A stretch of DNA of 64,000 bases from Pseudomonas kairouanensis (GCF_004682055.1 NZ_QUZU01000031.1:1-64000), one strand, 5' to 3'; counted from the stretch's first letter, positions 8,568 through 17,944 are shown. Notes: generated by a model not told the origin, from the sequence alone. Numbers and translations are program-made.

Positions 8568-9964
8568 GCACCGGTCGACATCACTCCCTGACCCTGCGCC
8601 TGGCGCTGATCTTCGCCCTGCTCGCCTTTGCATTGCTGGCCACCTTGGGTGTGGCACTGTACCGCGAACTGGAGCGTGAACTGGTGAGGCGTGACGACGC
8701 CGCACTGATCTCTCGCGTGGATCAACTGCGCAACCTGCTCAACGACAGCAATACCCTGGACCTGATCAAGACCAAACCCGAGCTGTTCCAGAACATGCTG
8801 GGCAACCGCGAATCCGTGCTGAGCATCTCCGCGCCTGGGCAAAAACCGCTGTTGTTGGTGAACCCGGGCAATATCGACGTGCCTTCCGTACCTGCCGTGC
8901 CGAAAAACCACGCGCTGGGCCTTGGCGACGTACACCACTTTCCTGGCGTGAATGGCGTACCGTATGCCACCGTGGCGGCGTCCATCGACTCCGGCGACCT
9001 GGGCAGCCTGCAAGTCACCACGGGGCGCCTGATGACCGAGCGCACCGCTGTGCTCGCCAGCTATCGGTTGAGCGTTTATATCCTGGCAAGTATCGCCGCG
9101 CTCATCCTGGCGCTGGTGGGTTACCTGCTGGTGCATCGTGGCCTGCTGCCGTTGCGACGGCTGGCCCGGCATGCCCAAGGGATCGGGGTAAGTAACCTCA
9201 GCGAACGCCTCGACAGCCAGGGCGCGCCAAAGGAACTGTTGCCGATGATTGACGCCTTCAACACCATGCTCGAACGCCTGGCCAAGGGCTTCGTGCAATT
9301 GGGCCAGGTGTCCACCGACATGGCTCACGAACTGCGCACACCGATCAATAACCTGCTGGGTGAAACTCAGGTGGCGCTGCAACAGAGCCGCAGCATCGAA
9401 GGTTATCAGCAACTGTTGGCGTCCAATGTCGAAGAGCTTGAACGCCTGGCGCGGATGCTCGACAACATGCTGTTCCTGGCCCGCACTGACCCTGCCAGCG
9501 CGTTAAACCAGCGTCAGGAACTAAGCGCTGCCGATGAAGTGGAGCGCATCGCCGACTACTTCGAAGGCTTGGCCAGCGATGTGCAAATCAGTATCCATGC
9601 CGAGGGCGAAGGCGTGATCTGGGCCGAGCCGATGCTACTGCGCCGGGCGCTGGCCAACCTGTGCGCCAACGCCATCAAGTATGGCGCGCCAGGTACCGAA
9701 CTGGTGATCCGTGCCTTGCCAAATGCCGAGGGCATCAACCTGCGGGTCAGCAACCAGGGCGAAACGATTGGCCCTGAGCATCTACCCAGGTTGTTCGAGC
9801 GGTTTTACCGGGTGGATGAATCGCGCGAACGCTCAGCCCAATCCAATGGGCTGGGCCTGTCGATTGTGGCGACGATCATGCAACTGCATAACGGGCACTA
9901 CGACGTCAGCAGTGAAGCGGGAGTGACGTGCTTTGAATTGTTCTTCCCACGGCGAGAAGACTGA
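8564..9964 (+). CDS. copS: Heavy-metal sensor histidine kinase (CopS/CusS type)
   Basis: A 466-residue inner-membrane kinase. Two membrane segments (about 11-32 and 168-190) bracket a periplasmic sensor domain of about 135 residues. HAMP follows (about 190-245), then HisKA with [12 protein letters not shown] (His255), the N box [10 protein letters not shown] and G box NGLGLSIV. His-rich patches in the sensor (GDVHHF near residues 121-126) could bind metal. It phosphorylates the regulator coded just upstream. Family membership is clear; the signal (Cu, Ag or Zn) is inferred. Confidence 0.88.
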   Translation: MSTGRHHSLTLRLALIFALLAFALLATLGVALYRELERELVRRDDAALISRVDQLRNLLNDSNTLDLIKTKPELFQNMLGNRESVLSISAPGQKPLLLVNPGNIDVPSVPAVPKNHALGLGDVHHFPGVNGVPYATVAASIDSGDLGSLQVTTGRLMTERTAVLASYRLSVYILASIAALILALVGYLLVHRGLLPLRRLARHAQGIGVSNLSERLDSQGAPKELLPMIDAFNTMLERLAKGFVQLGQVSTDMAHELRTPINNLLGETQVALQQSRSIEGYQQLLASNVEELERLARMLDNMLFLARTDPASALNQRQELSAADEVERIADYFEGLASDVQISIHAEGEGVIWAEPMLLRRALANLCANAIKYGAPGTELVIRALPNAEGINLRVSNQGETIGPEHLPRLFERFYRVDESRERSAQSNGLGLSIVATIMQLHNGHYDVSSEAGVTCFELFFPRRED

Positions 9965-10085
9965 ACAGTACGCGCCAGACACCCGGTGGTATTTTGCAAA
10001 AGTTTGCCTGTCACGCTTGGCCAAAACACCCACTACTCTTGCTTCCCATATGCAATCTCACAGTATTTGAAACAGGTGGCATGCT

Positions 10086-10403
10086 TTGGAGAAGAAACAG
10101 TATCTATTTAGCCAGACCAACGCGCAGAACATCCCGGTTCAAGGTGGAAACGGTGGCGGTAATGACGGCGGCTCAGGCATGGAGAAACGCCTAGGCTTAC
10201 TGGAGAAGAGGCTAGCGGAAATGAAAGAGAAGCTATTTGCCGTTTCGAACAAGACAGATGCCATTGAAAAACACTTCGCCACCAAGGCCGACCTGGCGAC
10301 CACGGAACTGAACCTGATCAAGTGGTATGTTGCCACCGCGTTCGCAATGACCGGCCTGGCCTGTGCCATTACCTTCGGGCTCACCCGCCTGTTCGCTACC
10401 TAG
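10086..10403 (+). CDS. Membrane-anchored coiled-coil protein, unknown function
   Basis: A 105-residue protein with a Gly-rich linker (about 20-31), a coiled coil (about 32-75, with a KADLATTELNLIKW helix), and one C-terminal membrane segment (about 78-100). The layout recalls XhlA/DUF1640-like proteins. TTG at 10086 is favoured by AGGTGG 6 bases upstream; an internal ATG at 10179 would remove the linker. It lies alone between copS and pcp. No function can be assigned. Confidence 0.6.
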   Translation: MEKKQYLFSQTNAQNIPVQGGNGGGNDGGSGMEKRLGLLEKRLAEMKEKLFAVSNKTDAIEKHFATKADLATTELNLIKWYVATAFAMTGLACAITFGLTRLFAT

Positions 10404-10418
10404 GGCCTGGCGGGAAGA

Positions 10419-11060
10419 TCAACTGACCTGGCCGCCGGTTTGCGTCACATCTACGGGGGTTTGCCAGGCTGTCAGCACAGCCTTCAGCAAGCCCTCTACC
10501 ATCCTGTCCAATGCCATCGAAGGCCTGCTCGAATCAGCCACTTGCTCAGGCAGCCAAGGCACATGAATAAATCCACTGCGCACGACCGTCCCAAACAAAG
10601 CATGCTGCAACAGATAGAACACCTGGTTGCACACAAACGTGCCAGCCGTTTGTGAAACCGACGCACCAATACCCGCCTCGCGCACAGCATTGACCATCGC
10701 CTTGATCGGCAGCGTGCTGAAGTAGGCCGCCGGGCCTGCCTCCACCACCGGTGTGTCGACAGGTTGCTCCCCCAGGTTATCGGGGATGCGAGCATCGTTG
10801 ACGTTGATTGCCACCCGCTCGATGGAAATATCACTACGCCCAGGGCCAAGGCCCGTGGCGATGACCATCGCCGGGCGCAACTCATTGATCAACTGCGTCA
10901 GGCATTGACCCGCCGTGGCAAACGCGCAGGGCAGCCGGCGAGCCACAATCTGTACATCAGCACCCAACTGGACGCCGTCCAACTGGCGCACGGCTTCCCA
11001 GGAGGGGTTCACTCCATCCTGATCAAAGGGCTCGAACCCTGTCAGCAGCACGATTTGCAT
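10419..11060 (-). CDS. pcp: Pyroglutamyl-peptidase I
   Basis: A 213-residue cysteine peptidase (C15) that removes N-terminal 5-oxoproline from peptides in the cytosol. The catalytic triad is visible: Glu81 (SIERVAIN), Cys144 (GTFVCN) and His166 (SGFIHVP). Length is normal. It is last in an operon with two membrane proteins (DUF969 and DUF979), starting 7 bases after the DUF979 stop. This recurring trio suggests that the membrane pair brings in oxoprolyl peptides or exports the product. Confidence 0.93.
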   Translation of the reverse strand: MQIVLLTGFEPFDQDGVNPSWEAVRQLDGVQLGADVQIVARRLPCAFATAGQCLTQLINELRPAMVIATGLGPGRSDISIERVAINVNDARIPDNLGEQPVDTPVVEAGPAAYFSTLPIKAMVNAVREAGIGASVSQTAGTFVCNQVFYLLQHALFGTVVRSGFIHVPWLPEQVADSSRPSMALDRMVEGLLKAVLTAWQTPVDVTQTGGQVS

Positions 11061-11067
11061 CCTGGCC

Positions 11068-12018
11068 TCACATCAGCAGGTAAAGCAGCACAATATTTAC
11101 CACCAGCATCATCAACGCGGTGGGCAGCTGGGCCTTGATGACAGCATTCTTGTCCGGCAGCTCCAGCAATGCCGCCGGCACGATGTTGAAGTTGGCCGCC
11201 ATCGGGGTCATCAAGGTACCGCAATAACCGGAAAACATGCCGATAGCCGCCATTACCGCCGGGTTGCCGCCATAGATCCCCACCAGCACCGGCACGCCAA
11301 CCCCGCCGGTCATCACCGGGAACGCAGCAAAGCCATTACCCATGATTACCGTGAACAAGGCCATGCCCAGCACATAGACCATCACTGCCACCAACTTGAA
11401 ATCCAGGTTGATGTACGTGGTCGTCACATGGGCGACTGCCGTGCCTACACCCGCTTCATTGAACAGCAACCCGAGCATCGCCAGCATCTGTGGCAGCACC
11501 ATGGCCCAACCGAGGGCTTCGGTGAGGCGTCGGGATTCGCGCAGGGCTTGTACCGGCGTATCACGGGTCAACCAGCACGCCAGGGCGAGGGCAATCAGGC
11601 AGCCGATGCCCAGCGAGACGAAGGTGGTGTTTTTAGGGTCCAGCAACGGCACGCCGCCGATCTCTGTGTGCTTGAGCAAGACCGAGCCGATCACCGTCGT
11701 CAGCGGAATGGCCAATGCCGGAATGAATAGCTTGTGGCCCAGGCGGCCAGCACTGGCGCGGGACGCCTTGACATGCAGTTCGGCGTGCTGGCCACGCCCC
11801 ACTCCCCCCATGCCGGCGATCAGTGCCATCACCACCACGCCGACACCGATAACCACCGGCGCAAGGCGCTCACCCACCAGGAACGGGATAGCAAACAGCA
11901 GCCAAAACAGTGCACTGGACCAGCGCTTGGGGTGGGTGCGATCGAGCAGGATCATGCCGGCGGTAATCAGCAGCAGGACGCCTGCCAGCCAGTAGAGGTA
12001 TTGAATGGAAATGATCAT
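11068..12018 (-). CDS. DUF979 membrane protein, putative permease
   Basis: A 316-residue inner-membrane protein with about 9-10 hydrophobic segments, of the DUF979 family. Conserved polar stretches such as GNGFAAFPVMTGGVG and GYCGTLMTPMAANFN lie in or beside helices and resemble substrate loops of ion-transporter-like permeases. It overlaps the DUF969 gene by 4 bases (ATGA) and precedes pcp by 7, so all three are co-translated. No substrate is proven; a peptide or 5-oxoproline carrier fits the context. Confidence 0.82.
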   Translation of the reverse strand: MIISIQYLYWLAGVLLLITAGMILLDRTHPKRWSSALFWLLFAIPFLVGERLAPVVIGVGVVVMALIAGMGGVGRGQHAELHVKASRASAGRLGHKLFIPALAIPLTTVIGSVLLKHTEIGGVPLLDPKNTTFVSLGIGCLIALALACWLTRDTPVQALRESRRLTEALGWAMVLPQMLAMLGLLFNEAGVGTAVAHVTTTYINLDFKLVAVMVYVLGMALFTVIMGNGFAAFPVMTGGVGVPVLVGIYGGNPAVMAAIGMFSGYCGTLMTPMAANFNIVPAALLELPDKNAVIKAQLPTALMMLVVNIVLLYLLM

Positions 12019-12731
12019 TGCGCGGCCTCCACGGGCGTGGCGGCAGGTGTCAGTTCACGGGTGAGCTTTCGGTCGAAGCGATGAAGCCGTATCCCATGCA
12101 CGATAAACGCACAGATCGCAGTGGGAATGCCCCACACGGCAATATGCAGCGGCTCGACATCGATCCCTGACCCCAGCAGGAACGTGTGCATCAACGCAAT
12201 TGCGCCAAAGGCCACGAAAATATCCTCACCAAAAAACAGCCCGACGTTGTCGGTCGCGGCACACATGGCCAACACCTTGTGACGCACTTTGTCCGGCAGT
12301 TTCCCATAGCGTTTTTCCGCCGCGCCTTCGGCCATCGGCGCCAGCAGCGGACGCACCATTTGCGGGTGCCCGCCCAGGCTGGTCAACCCCATGGCCGCCG
12401 TGGACTCGCGCACAAACAGATAAATGATCAACAAGCGCCCAACCGTGGCGCGCTCGAAGCGCGCAATCCAGTTCTGCGCATGCAGGCGCAGCCCATGGCG
12501 CTCCAGCAGGCCGATGACCGCCAGGGGCAATAACAGGATCAATTGCAGGGCACGGGTCTGAAGGAAACCTTCCCCCATGGTGGCGAGGATTTTTTCCAAC
12601 GGAAAATGGGCAGCAAGGCCCGTGGCGATAGCGGCGGCAGTGACCACCAGTAGCGGGTTGAAGCGCAAGAAAAAGCCAACCACGATGACAAGTACGCCGA
12701 TCAACGGCCATAAATTCACAACAGTCTGCAT
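12015..12731 (-). CDS. DUF969 membrane protein, putative permease partner
   Basis: A 238-residue inner-membrane protein of the DUF969 family with about 6 hydrophobic segments and conserved loops (VRESTAAMGLTSLGGHPQMV broadly at 107-126, DNVGLFFGEDIF around 160). DUF969 and DUF979 nearly always occur as adjacent genes, probably as two halves of one transporter. First gene of the pcp operon; its promoter lies in 12732-12830. Substrate unknown. Confidence 0.82.
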   Translation of the reverse strand: MQTVVNLWPLIGVLVIVVGFFLRFNPLLVVTAAAIATGLAAHFPLEKILATMGEGFLQTRALQLILLLPLAVIGLLERHGLRLHAQNWIARFERATVGRLLIIYLFVRESTAAMGLTSLGGHPQMVRPLLAPMAEGAAEKRYGKLPDKVRHKVLAMCAATDNVGLFFGEDIFVAFGAIALMHTFLLGSGIDVEPLHIAVWGIPTAICAFIVHGIRLHRFDRKLTRELTPAATPVEAAQ

Positions 12732-12888
12732 GACGGTGAGGTCCTTAAAATGCGCGCTGCGGCGCCATTACAGCAGGATGTGAACAAAGGGTTCACAGCA
12801 AGGATGGGGCGTGCAGTCGGCTCGGTTTTTTATTGTTGACCCGGAAGGTCGAGCGTCAGTGGCGGCAACTTTGCTGCCTGGGGCGGGA

Positions 12889-12948
12889 GGTGTCCAACAA
12901 GAAAAATTGTTGCTGCGAACCAATAAATTTTGTGGGCGATTGGACACC
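12889..12948. repeat. Short inverted repeat upstream of a decayed gene
   Basis: GGTGTCCAA (12889-12897) and TTGGACACC (12940-12948) are perfect 9-bp inverted repeats flanking 42 AT-richer bases. They lie just before the broken gene remnant. They could be ends of a tiny element or a hairpin. The gap 12732-12967 contains nothing else recognisable beyond the DUF969 upstream region. Confidence 0.4.
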
Positions 12949-12967
12949 CCGCGTAACAAGCTGTGGA

Positions 12968-13324
12968 CAGCGCCGAGGGAATCACGCACTGCAAGTCGAA
13001 GCCCGCCAAGCCGGTTTCAATGTCACCGAAAGCGCGACAGTGGTGCCCAGCGGTGAAGACGGCGTTGGCATCAGCGTCAACGTGAGCAAATTCCGCTACA
13101 TCGAACCTGGGTCACGGTACGTCGGTGGTGCACTGGTGGGTAACGCCTGGGTATTCTCCCGCGCCGATTACTCCGATCTGAAATCCGGTGCGCCCATCGG
13201 CTCGCGCACGTACGACACCTCCTCATCGGCCTGGGAAGGTGTTGCGTCAGCGATGACGCAAAAACAAGTGCAGGCCATCGCCAGGCAGATGATCAGCGAT
13301 ATCAAGAGCGCCAAGGCCAAATAG
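12968..13324 (+). pseudogene. C-terminal remnant of a DUF4410-like protein
   Basis: From about 12968 the frame encodes a plausible domain (ALQVEARQAGFNV, ISVNVSKFRYIEPGSRYVGG, ending MISDIKSAKAK) that resembles the C-terminal part of DUF4410-type envelope lipoproteins. The expected signal peptide, lipobox and first half are missing. The open frame runs back to 12833, but that part is Cys/Arg-rich and looks non-coding, and no start with a ribosome site is visible. I read it as a 5'-deleted gene; the break lies near a short inverted repeat. A short active product cannot be excluded. Confidence 0.6.
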
Positions 13325-13340
13325 TTTTCAACGCGCACAA

Positions 13341-13367
13341 AAAAGGGCCAACCATCGGGTCGGCCCT
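13341..13367 (-). terminator. Terminator between converging genes
   Basis: AGGGCC...GGCCCT hairpin (13344-13367) with an interrupted lower stem. On the minus strand it is followed by TTTTTT, so it ends the YajG-like gene; it may also serve the remnant on the plus strand. Confidence 0.7.
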
Positions 13368-13384
13368 GACCTGCCAAGCGTGTA

Positions 13385-14014
13385 TCAGAGCTGCTTGAGC
13401 GTCTCCCGCGAGACTTCCTGCAAACCTGCCTCGGTGATTTTCTTCCAATCGCCTTCCGTCACCGCCTGCATGCTTTCGTTCTTGCGGGTCACCACATTCA
13501 GCGCTGTCGCACCTGGGGTTTCGATACGCAGGTGGGATTTGTTGCTCACATCTACCGAGAAGAAACCCGGCGTGAACCACGACCAGAACTCGACGATATG
13601 CACCTTCACTGCAGCCGCATCCGGCGCACTCGGGTCGGTCACCACTTGATAGCCCGCCTGCTTGTAAGCCGCCGCCACCGACTCATTCACCAGTTGCGAA
13701 ACAGTACGCCCAGAAGGCAGCAACACATCGCCCAGCCCTTTGCCATAGCCGTTGCGTTTGCGGGCAATGGCGCGCTCGGTGATCGACTTGTCCGTGACTT
13801 CGTCATTTTTGAGTGATGGGGTATCGGGGCTGCGCGGGTCAATCTGGAAAACGCGCTCATCCACGGTGCTAATCAGCACCTTCTTGCCGTTACTTGGGGC
13901 AACAGCCTGGTTGGCACTCAGCGGCGCAACATTCACATCCACTTCCGACCGACTGGTGGCGCATCCCGCCAGCATCGTCAAAGCCGCAATCCCCACCGCT
14001 AACCGAATACTCAT
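13385..14014 (-). CDS. YajG-like lipoprotein
   Basis: A 209-residue lipoprotein: MSIRLAVGIAALTMLAGC has a lipobox with Cys18. The body resembles the YajG/FlgO-like family of Pseudomonas lipoproteins (GKKVLISTVDERVFQ near 45-60, a KRNGYGKGLGDVLLP stretch, and a C-terminal helix). ATG at 14014 is preferred to three upstream GTG codons because AGGGAG sits 8 bases before it. Its role is not established. It faces the DUF4410-like remnant across a terminator. Confidence 0.7.
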   Translation of the reverse strand: MSIRLAVGIAALTMLAGCATSRSEVDVNVAPLSANQAVAPSNGKKVLISTVDERVFQIDPRSPDTPSLKNDEVTDKSITERAIARKRNGYGKGLGDVLLPSGRTVSQLVNESVAAAYKQAGYQVVTDPSAPDAAAVKVHIVEFWSWFTPGFFSVDVSNKSHLRIETPGATALNVVTRKNESMQAVTEGDWKKITEAGLQEVSRETLKQL

Positions 14015-14199
14015 CACCACCACTCCCTATCGCCTTCATTGGCCCGACCGGACATCGATCGATGGTGATTGTACATAAATGATGGCAGATGGACATCAAC
14101 CACTTATTTCACAAAAACGCGCGTCAGTGAGTGTGCGCTCATGCCCGGACCCGGTATCGTCAAGCCCCAGCGACCTTCACTGATCAAGGGGCAGCACCG

Positions 14200-15627
14200 G
14201 TGACCTCTCCCGCCACACCTATTCCAGATAACACCCTGAGCGTGCAAACCCGCCTGATTGCACTGGTGGTCGCGGTGACCTTCTTCATGGAAAACCTCGA
14301 CGCCACCGTCATTGCCACGGCACTGCCGACCATGGCCAGCGCATTCGGGGTCACCCCGGTCGACATGAACATCGGTATCACCGCCTACATCCTTGCCGTG
14401 GCGATCTTCATCCCACTGTCCAGTTGGGTGGCCGACCGATTTGGCGCACGCCGGGTATTCGCCGGCGCAATCATCGTATTCACTCTGGCCTCACTGCTCT
14501 GCGGCCTCAGCCAGAGCCTTGAGATGTTCGTCTTTGCCCGCATCCTGCAAGGCATCGGTGGCGCGCTGATGGTGCCCGTAGGACGCCTGGCAGTGTTGCG
14601 CAATACCGACAAAAAAGACTTGGTTAAGATGATCGCGATCATTACCTGGCCAGGCCTGGTGGCACCGATCCTGGGGCCATTGGCCGGCGGTTTGATCGTG
14701 ACCCATGCATCATGGCCATGGATCTTCTATGTGAACCTGCCGCTCGGCGCCCTGGCGCTTATCGCCGCCCTGTGGCTGGTACCGGAAGGCCGTGAGCCGA
14801 GCGTGCGCAACTTCGACGCCAAGGGTTTTGTCCTGCTGGCAAGTGCCTGCGTGGCGCTGCTGGGCGGGCTGGAATGGCTGGGCAGCCAGACCGGCGAAAT
14901 GCTCGCCCCGGGCCTGGGCCTGGTCGCGGTGGGCTTGCTGCTTGCGGTATGGGCCGTGCAGCATTGCCGCCGTTACACCGATCCGCTGCTGCCGCTGCAA
15001 ACCCTGTCCATCAACACCTTCCGCGTCAGCATCTACGGTGGCTCGCTGTTTCGCCTGGCCATCAGCGCACTGCCATTTCTGTTGCCGTTGTTGTTCCAGG
15101 TCGCGTTTGGCTTGTCCCCGGTGGATGCCGGCTTGCTGGTGCTCGCGGTATTTGCTGGCAACCTGGCGATGAAGCCGTTTACCACGGCCATCATGCAGCG
15201 CTACGGGTTTCGCCAGGTACTGCTGGTGAATGGGGTGATCGGCGTGGTGTCGATTGCGGCCTGCGCATTTTTCACAGCGCAAACGCCGCTCGCAGTGATT
15301 GCAACGGTGTTGTTCATAGGCGGGCTGTCACGCTCGATGCAGTTTACTGCCTACAACTCCATTGGCTTTGCTGACGTGCCCAAGGCACGCATGAGCGAGG
15401 CGTCGGCGCTGTTCAGCATGTCGTTCCAACTTGCAATGGGCATGGGCGTGACGGTGGCGGCGCTATTGCTGCGAGCCTCCATGACCGTGCAGGGGCATGA
15501 AACCCAGGCCCATGTCGGGGATTTTCGCGTGGCGTTTATCGGGGTGGCATTGCTGGGAATATTGGCCCTGGTGGATGTGTATCGACTACCGGCGGGCGCG
15601 GGTGAAAGTGTGTTGAAGCGCGGCTGA
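14200..15627 (+). CDS. MFS drug-efflux transporter (DHA2, 14-helix)
   Basis: A 475-residue inner-membrane proton-driven efflux pump of the DHA2 branch (MdtD/EmrB-like), with about 14 hydrophobic segments. Visible signatures: NLDATVIATALPTMA in helix 1, the helix 2-3 loop WVADRFGARRVF, RILQGIGGALMVPVGR in helix 4 and PILGPLAGGLI (motif C of antiporters) in helix 5. GTG at 14200 is chosen: AAGGGG is 8 bases upstream and it avoids a hydrophilic leader. Substrates unknown. It is a single gene with no adjacent membrane-fusion protein, so it is not a tripartite pump by itself. Confidence 0.85.
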   Translation: MTSPATPIPDNTLSVQTRLIALVVAVTFFMENLDATVIATALPTMASAFGVTPVDMNIGITAYILAVAIFIPLSSWVADRFGARRVFAGAIIVFTLASLLCGLSQSLEMFVFARILQGIGGALMVPVGRLAVLRNTDKKDLVKMIAIITWPGLVAPILGPLAGGLIVTHASWPWIFYVNLPLGALALIAALWLVPEGREPSVRNFDAKGFVLLASACVALLGGLEWLGSQTGEMLAPGLGLVAVGLLLAVWAVQHCRRYTDPLLPLQTLSINTFRVSIYGGSLFRLAISALPFLLPLLFQVAFGLSPVDAGLLVLAVFAGNLAMKPFTTAIMQRYGFRQVLLVNGVIGVVSIAACAFFTAQTPLAVIATVLFIGGLSRSMQFTAYNSIGFADVPKARMSEASALFSMSFQLAMGMGVTVAALLLRASMTVQGHETQAHVGDFRVAFIGVALLGILALVDVYRLPAGAGESVLKRG

Positions 15628-15652
15628 GCCCATCAACACACCGGCCAGCCGA

Positions 15653-16105
15653 TCAAGCGGTGGTGCTGACCATTGAACCCGAAGTACTGCCGCCCGATTG
15701 GGTGAGCGCTTGCAGCAGAGCAGCAGTGGCTGTCTGCAACGCCGCAGTGGTGGCTGCAATCTGCGTTTGAGCGGCCGCGACGGCCGCCACTTTCGCGTCT
15801 TCGTTCTGACTGCTCGATTGCACTTCTTGCAAGGCCTGCTGCTGTTGCTGAAGCTGTTTTTGCAACTTCTCGATCTGCTTCTTCAACTCTTTGACCGCAT
15901 CGGTCTCAGACGAGCTGGATGAAGGCTCACTGCTGCCGCCTACGCCGCCAGCACCTTTCGCACCGGCTTTAGCATCGACGGTCGCACCGCTGGTGCTGCT
16001 CGAACCGCTCGTGCCCTTGGTATCGTCGACGGTGGCGGCATCAGCCGGGCTGACAACACTGGAAGTGCTAGCGACGGGGACGGGTGCGTTAATGTTGACT
16101 TGCAT
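15653..16105 (-). CDS. FlxA-like coiled-coil protein
   Basis: A 150-residue protein with a Ser/Gly/Ala-rich N-terminal half and a Gln-rich coiled coil (about 68-95, KELKKQIEKLQKQLQQQQQA) followed by an Ala/Thr-rich helix. This is the FlxA-like domain pattern. The name comes from an E. coli gene expressed with flagella, but the role is unknown and there are no flagellar genes nearby. No signal peptide. The ribosome site before ATG at 16105 is weak. Confidence 0.72.
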   Translation of the reverse strand: MQVNINAPVPVASTSSVVSPADAATVDDTKGTSGSSSTSGATVDAKAGAKGAGGVGGSSEPSSSSSETDAVKELKKQIEKLQKQLQQQQQALQEVQSSSQNEDAKVAAVAAAQTQIAATTAALQTATAALLQALTQSGGSTSGSMVSTTA

Positions 16106-16205
16106 GCCAGATGTCCAATAACGGGAGTGTTACTCACCACATCGGCTTGACGGACGAATACTTTAGGAAGGCATTGTGATTTCTGCTGGAAAAACCCGAG
16201 ACAAC

Positions 16206-16235
16206 AAAAAAGGGCCCACCTTTCGGTGAGCCCTT
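16206..16235 (-). terminator. Terminator of tRNA-Val(GAC)
   Basis: On the minus strand AAGGGCTCACC-GAAA-GGTGGGCCCTT followed by TTTT forms a classic terminator 30 bases after the tRNA 3' end. Confidence 0.85.
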
Positions 16236-16264
16236 CTAGACCGCCCAGCAGAGCGGATTTTGTT

Positions 16265-16341
16265 TGGTAGGCGCGATTGGACTCGAACCAACGACCCCCA
16301 CCATGTCAAGGTGGTGCTCTAACCAACTGAGCTACGTGCCT
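16265..16341 (-). tRNA. tRNA-Val(GAC)
   Basis: A 77-nt cloverleaf with CCA encoded. Anticodon stem CCACC/GGTGG encloses TTGACAT, anticodon GAC. D arm GCTC..GAGC and T arm with TTCGAGT are regular. The acceptor stem AGGCACG/CGCGCCT has an A5-C68 mismatch. Confidence 0.95.
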
Positions 16342-16525
16342 GCTGTGAGGCGGCATTCTACGGAATTCCGGAGGGGTGTCAACATCTTTTTTGCAGCTAA
16401 CCCTATGAATATGCGAATTTTTTATTTGTGCAGGGCACAGCCGTGATTTTCGGGTGGCTGGCAGGCAATTTTCAACTCAGGTAGGATCGGGGCACTCGTA
16501 AAAAATATAAAACAGAGGTTCCAGG

Positions 16526-17809
16526 ATGGCGAACACCCCCTACCCCCAGTCGTATTACGCCGCTTCTGCGAATGCAGTGCCGCCTCGTCCAGCCCTCCAA
16601 GGCGAGGTCGAAACCGACGTGTGCGTGATTGGTGCCGGCTACACCGGCCTTTCCAGCGCGCTGTTCCTGCTGGAAAACGGTTTTCGCGTCACCGTCCTGG
16701 AAGCCGCTAAAGTGGGTTTTGGCGCGTCGGGCCGTAATGGCGGGCAGATCGTCAACAGCTACAGCCGTGACATTGATGTAATCGAGCGCAGTGTCGGGCC
16801 CAAGCAAGCGCAGTTGTTGGGCGAGATGGCATTTGAAGGCGGCAAGATCATTCGCGAGCGGGTAGCCAAGTATCAGATTCAGTGCGACTTGAAGAACGGT
16901 GGCGTGTTCGCCGCCCTCAACAGCAAGCACATGGGCCACCTGGAATCACAGAAGCGCCTGTGGGAGCGCTATGGCCACACGCAGCTTGAACTGCTGGATG
17001 AACGTCGCATCCGCGAAGTGGTGGCCTGTGACAACTATGTCGGCGGCCTGCTGGACATGAGCGGCGGGCATATCCACCCGCTCAACCTGGCACTGGGTGA
17101 AGCCGCTGCGGTGGAATCCCTCGGTGGCACGATCTACGAACAATCAGCAGCGATGCGCATTGAGCGCGCTGCCAACCCGGTGGTGCATACCGCCGAGGGC
17201 AAGGTCAGGGCCAAATTCATTATTGTTGCGGGCAACGCCTACCTGGGCAACCTGGTACCGGAGCTGGCGGCCAAGTCGATGCCCTGCGGCACTCAAGTGA
17301 TCACCACCGCCCCCTTGGGTGATGAGTTGGCCAAGACCCTGTTGCCGCAGGATTACTGCGTCGAAGACTGTAACTACCTGCTGGACTACTACCGCCTCAC
17401 CAGCGACAAGCGCCTGATCTTCGGCGGCGGCGTGGTGTACGGTGCGCGCGACCCGGCGAATATCGAAGCGATCATCCGACCGAAGATGCTCAAGGCCTTC
17501 CCGCAACTCAAGGACGTGAAGATCGACTATGCCTGGACCGGTAATTTCCTTTTGACCCTCTCGCGCTTGCCGCAAGTAGGACGGCTGGGCGACAACATCT
17601 ATTACTCACAGGGTTGCAGTGGCCATGGCGTGACGTACACACACCTGGCGGGCAAAGTTCTGGCGGAGGCGCTCAGAGGCCAGGCAGAGCGTTTTGATGC
17701 GTTTGCCGACCTGCCGCACTACCCGTTCCCGGGCGGGCAACTATTACGCACACCGTTCGCGGCGCTGGGGGCCTGGTATTACGGGCTACGGGATAAGCTG
17801 GGGTTCTGA
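16526..17809 (+). CDS. puuB: FAD-dependent amine oxidase, gamma-glutamylputrescine oxidase type
   Basis: A 427-residue DAO-family flavoprotein. The dinucleotide motif IGAGYTGLSSA (about 36-46) and the FGASGRNGGQI stretch bind FAD; the C-terminal SQGCSGHGVTYTHLAG closes the site. Best match is PuuB, which oxidises gamma-glutamylputrescine to the aldehyde in polyamine breakdown. Pseudomonads carry many such paralogues acting on different amines, so substrate is uncertain. It is a single gene with no puu partners beside it. ATG at 16526 follows AGAGGTTCCAGG. Confidence 0.8.
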   Translation: MANTPYPQSYYAASANAVPPRPALQGEVETDVCVIGAGYTGLSSALFLLENGFRVTVLEAAKVGFGASGRNGGQIVNSYSRDIDVIERSVGPKQAQLLGEMAFEGGKIIRERVAKYQIQCDLKNGGVFAALNSKHMGHLESQKRLWERYGHTQLELLDERRIREVVACDNYVGGLLDMSGGHIHPLNLALGEAAAVESLGGTIYEQSAAMRIERAANPVVHTAEGKVRAKFIIVAGNAYLGNLVPELAAKSMPCGTQVITTAPLGDELAKTLLPQDYCVEDCNYLLDYYRLTSDKRLIFGGGVVYGARDPANIEAIIRPKMLKAFPQLKDVKIDYAWTGNFLLTLSRLPQVGRLGDNIYYSQGCSGHGVTYTHLAGKVLAEALRGQAERFDAFADLPHYPFPGGQLLRTPFAALGAWYYGLRDKLGF

Positions 17810-17821
17810 CCCCAAACCATT

Positions 17822-17908
17822 GTGGGAGCGGGCTTGCTCGCGAATGCAGTGTGTCAGTCACCGATTTCATGCCTGACCTACCGTATTCGCGCGCAAGCCC
17901 GCTCCCAC
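17822..17908. repeat. REP doublet, GCGGGC class
   Basis: GTGGGAGCGGGCTTGCTCGC and its inverted copy GCGCAAGCCCGCTCCCAC flank about 45 unlike bases, placed directly after puuB. This is the typical REPIN form. The right arm carries one change (CGCGCGC). Confidence 0.9.
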
Positions 17909-17944
17909 ACTGGCCCACCAACACCCGAAGACAAATCGCAGACA

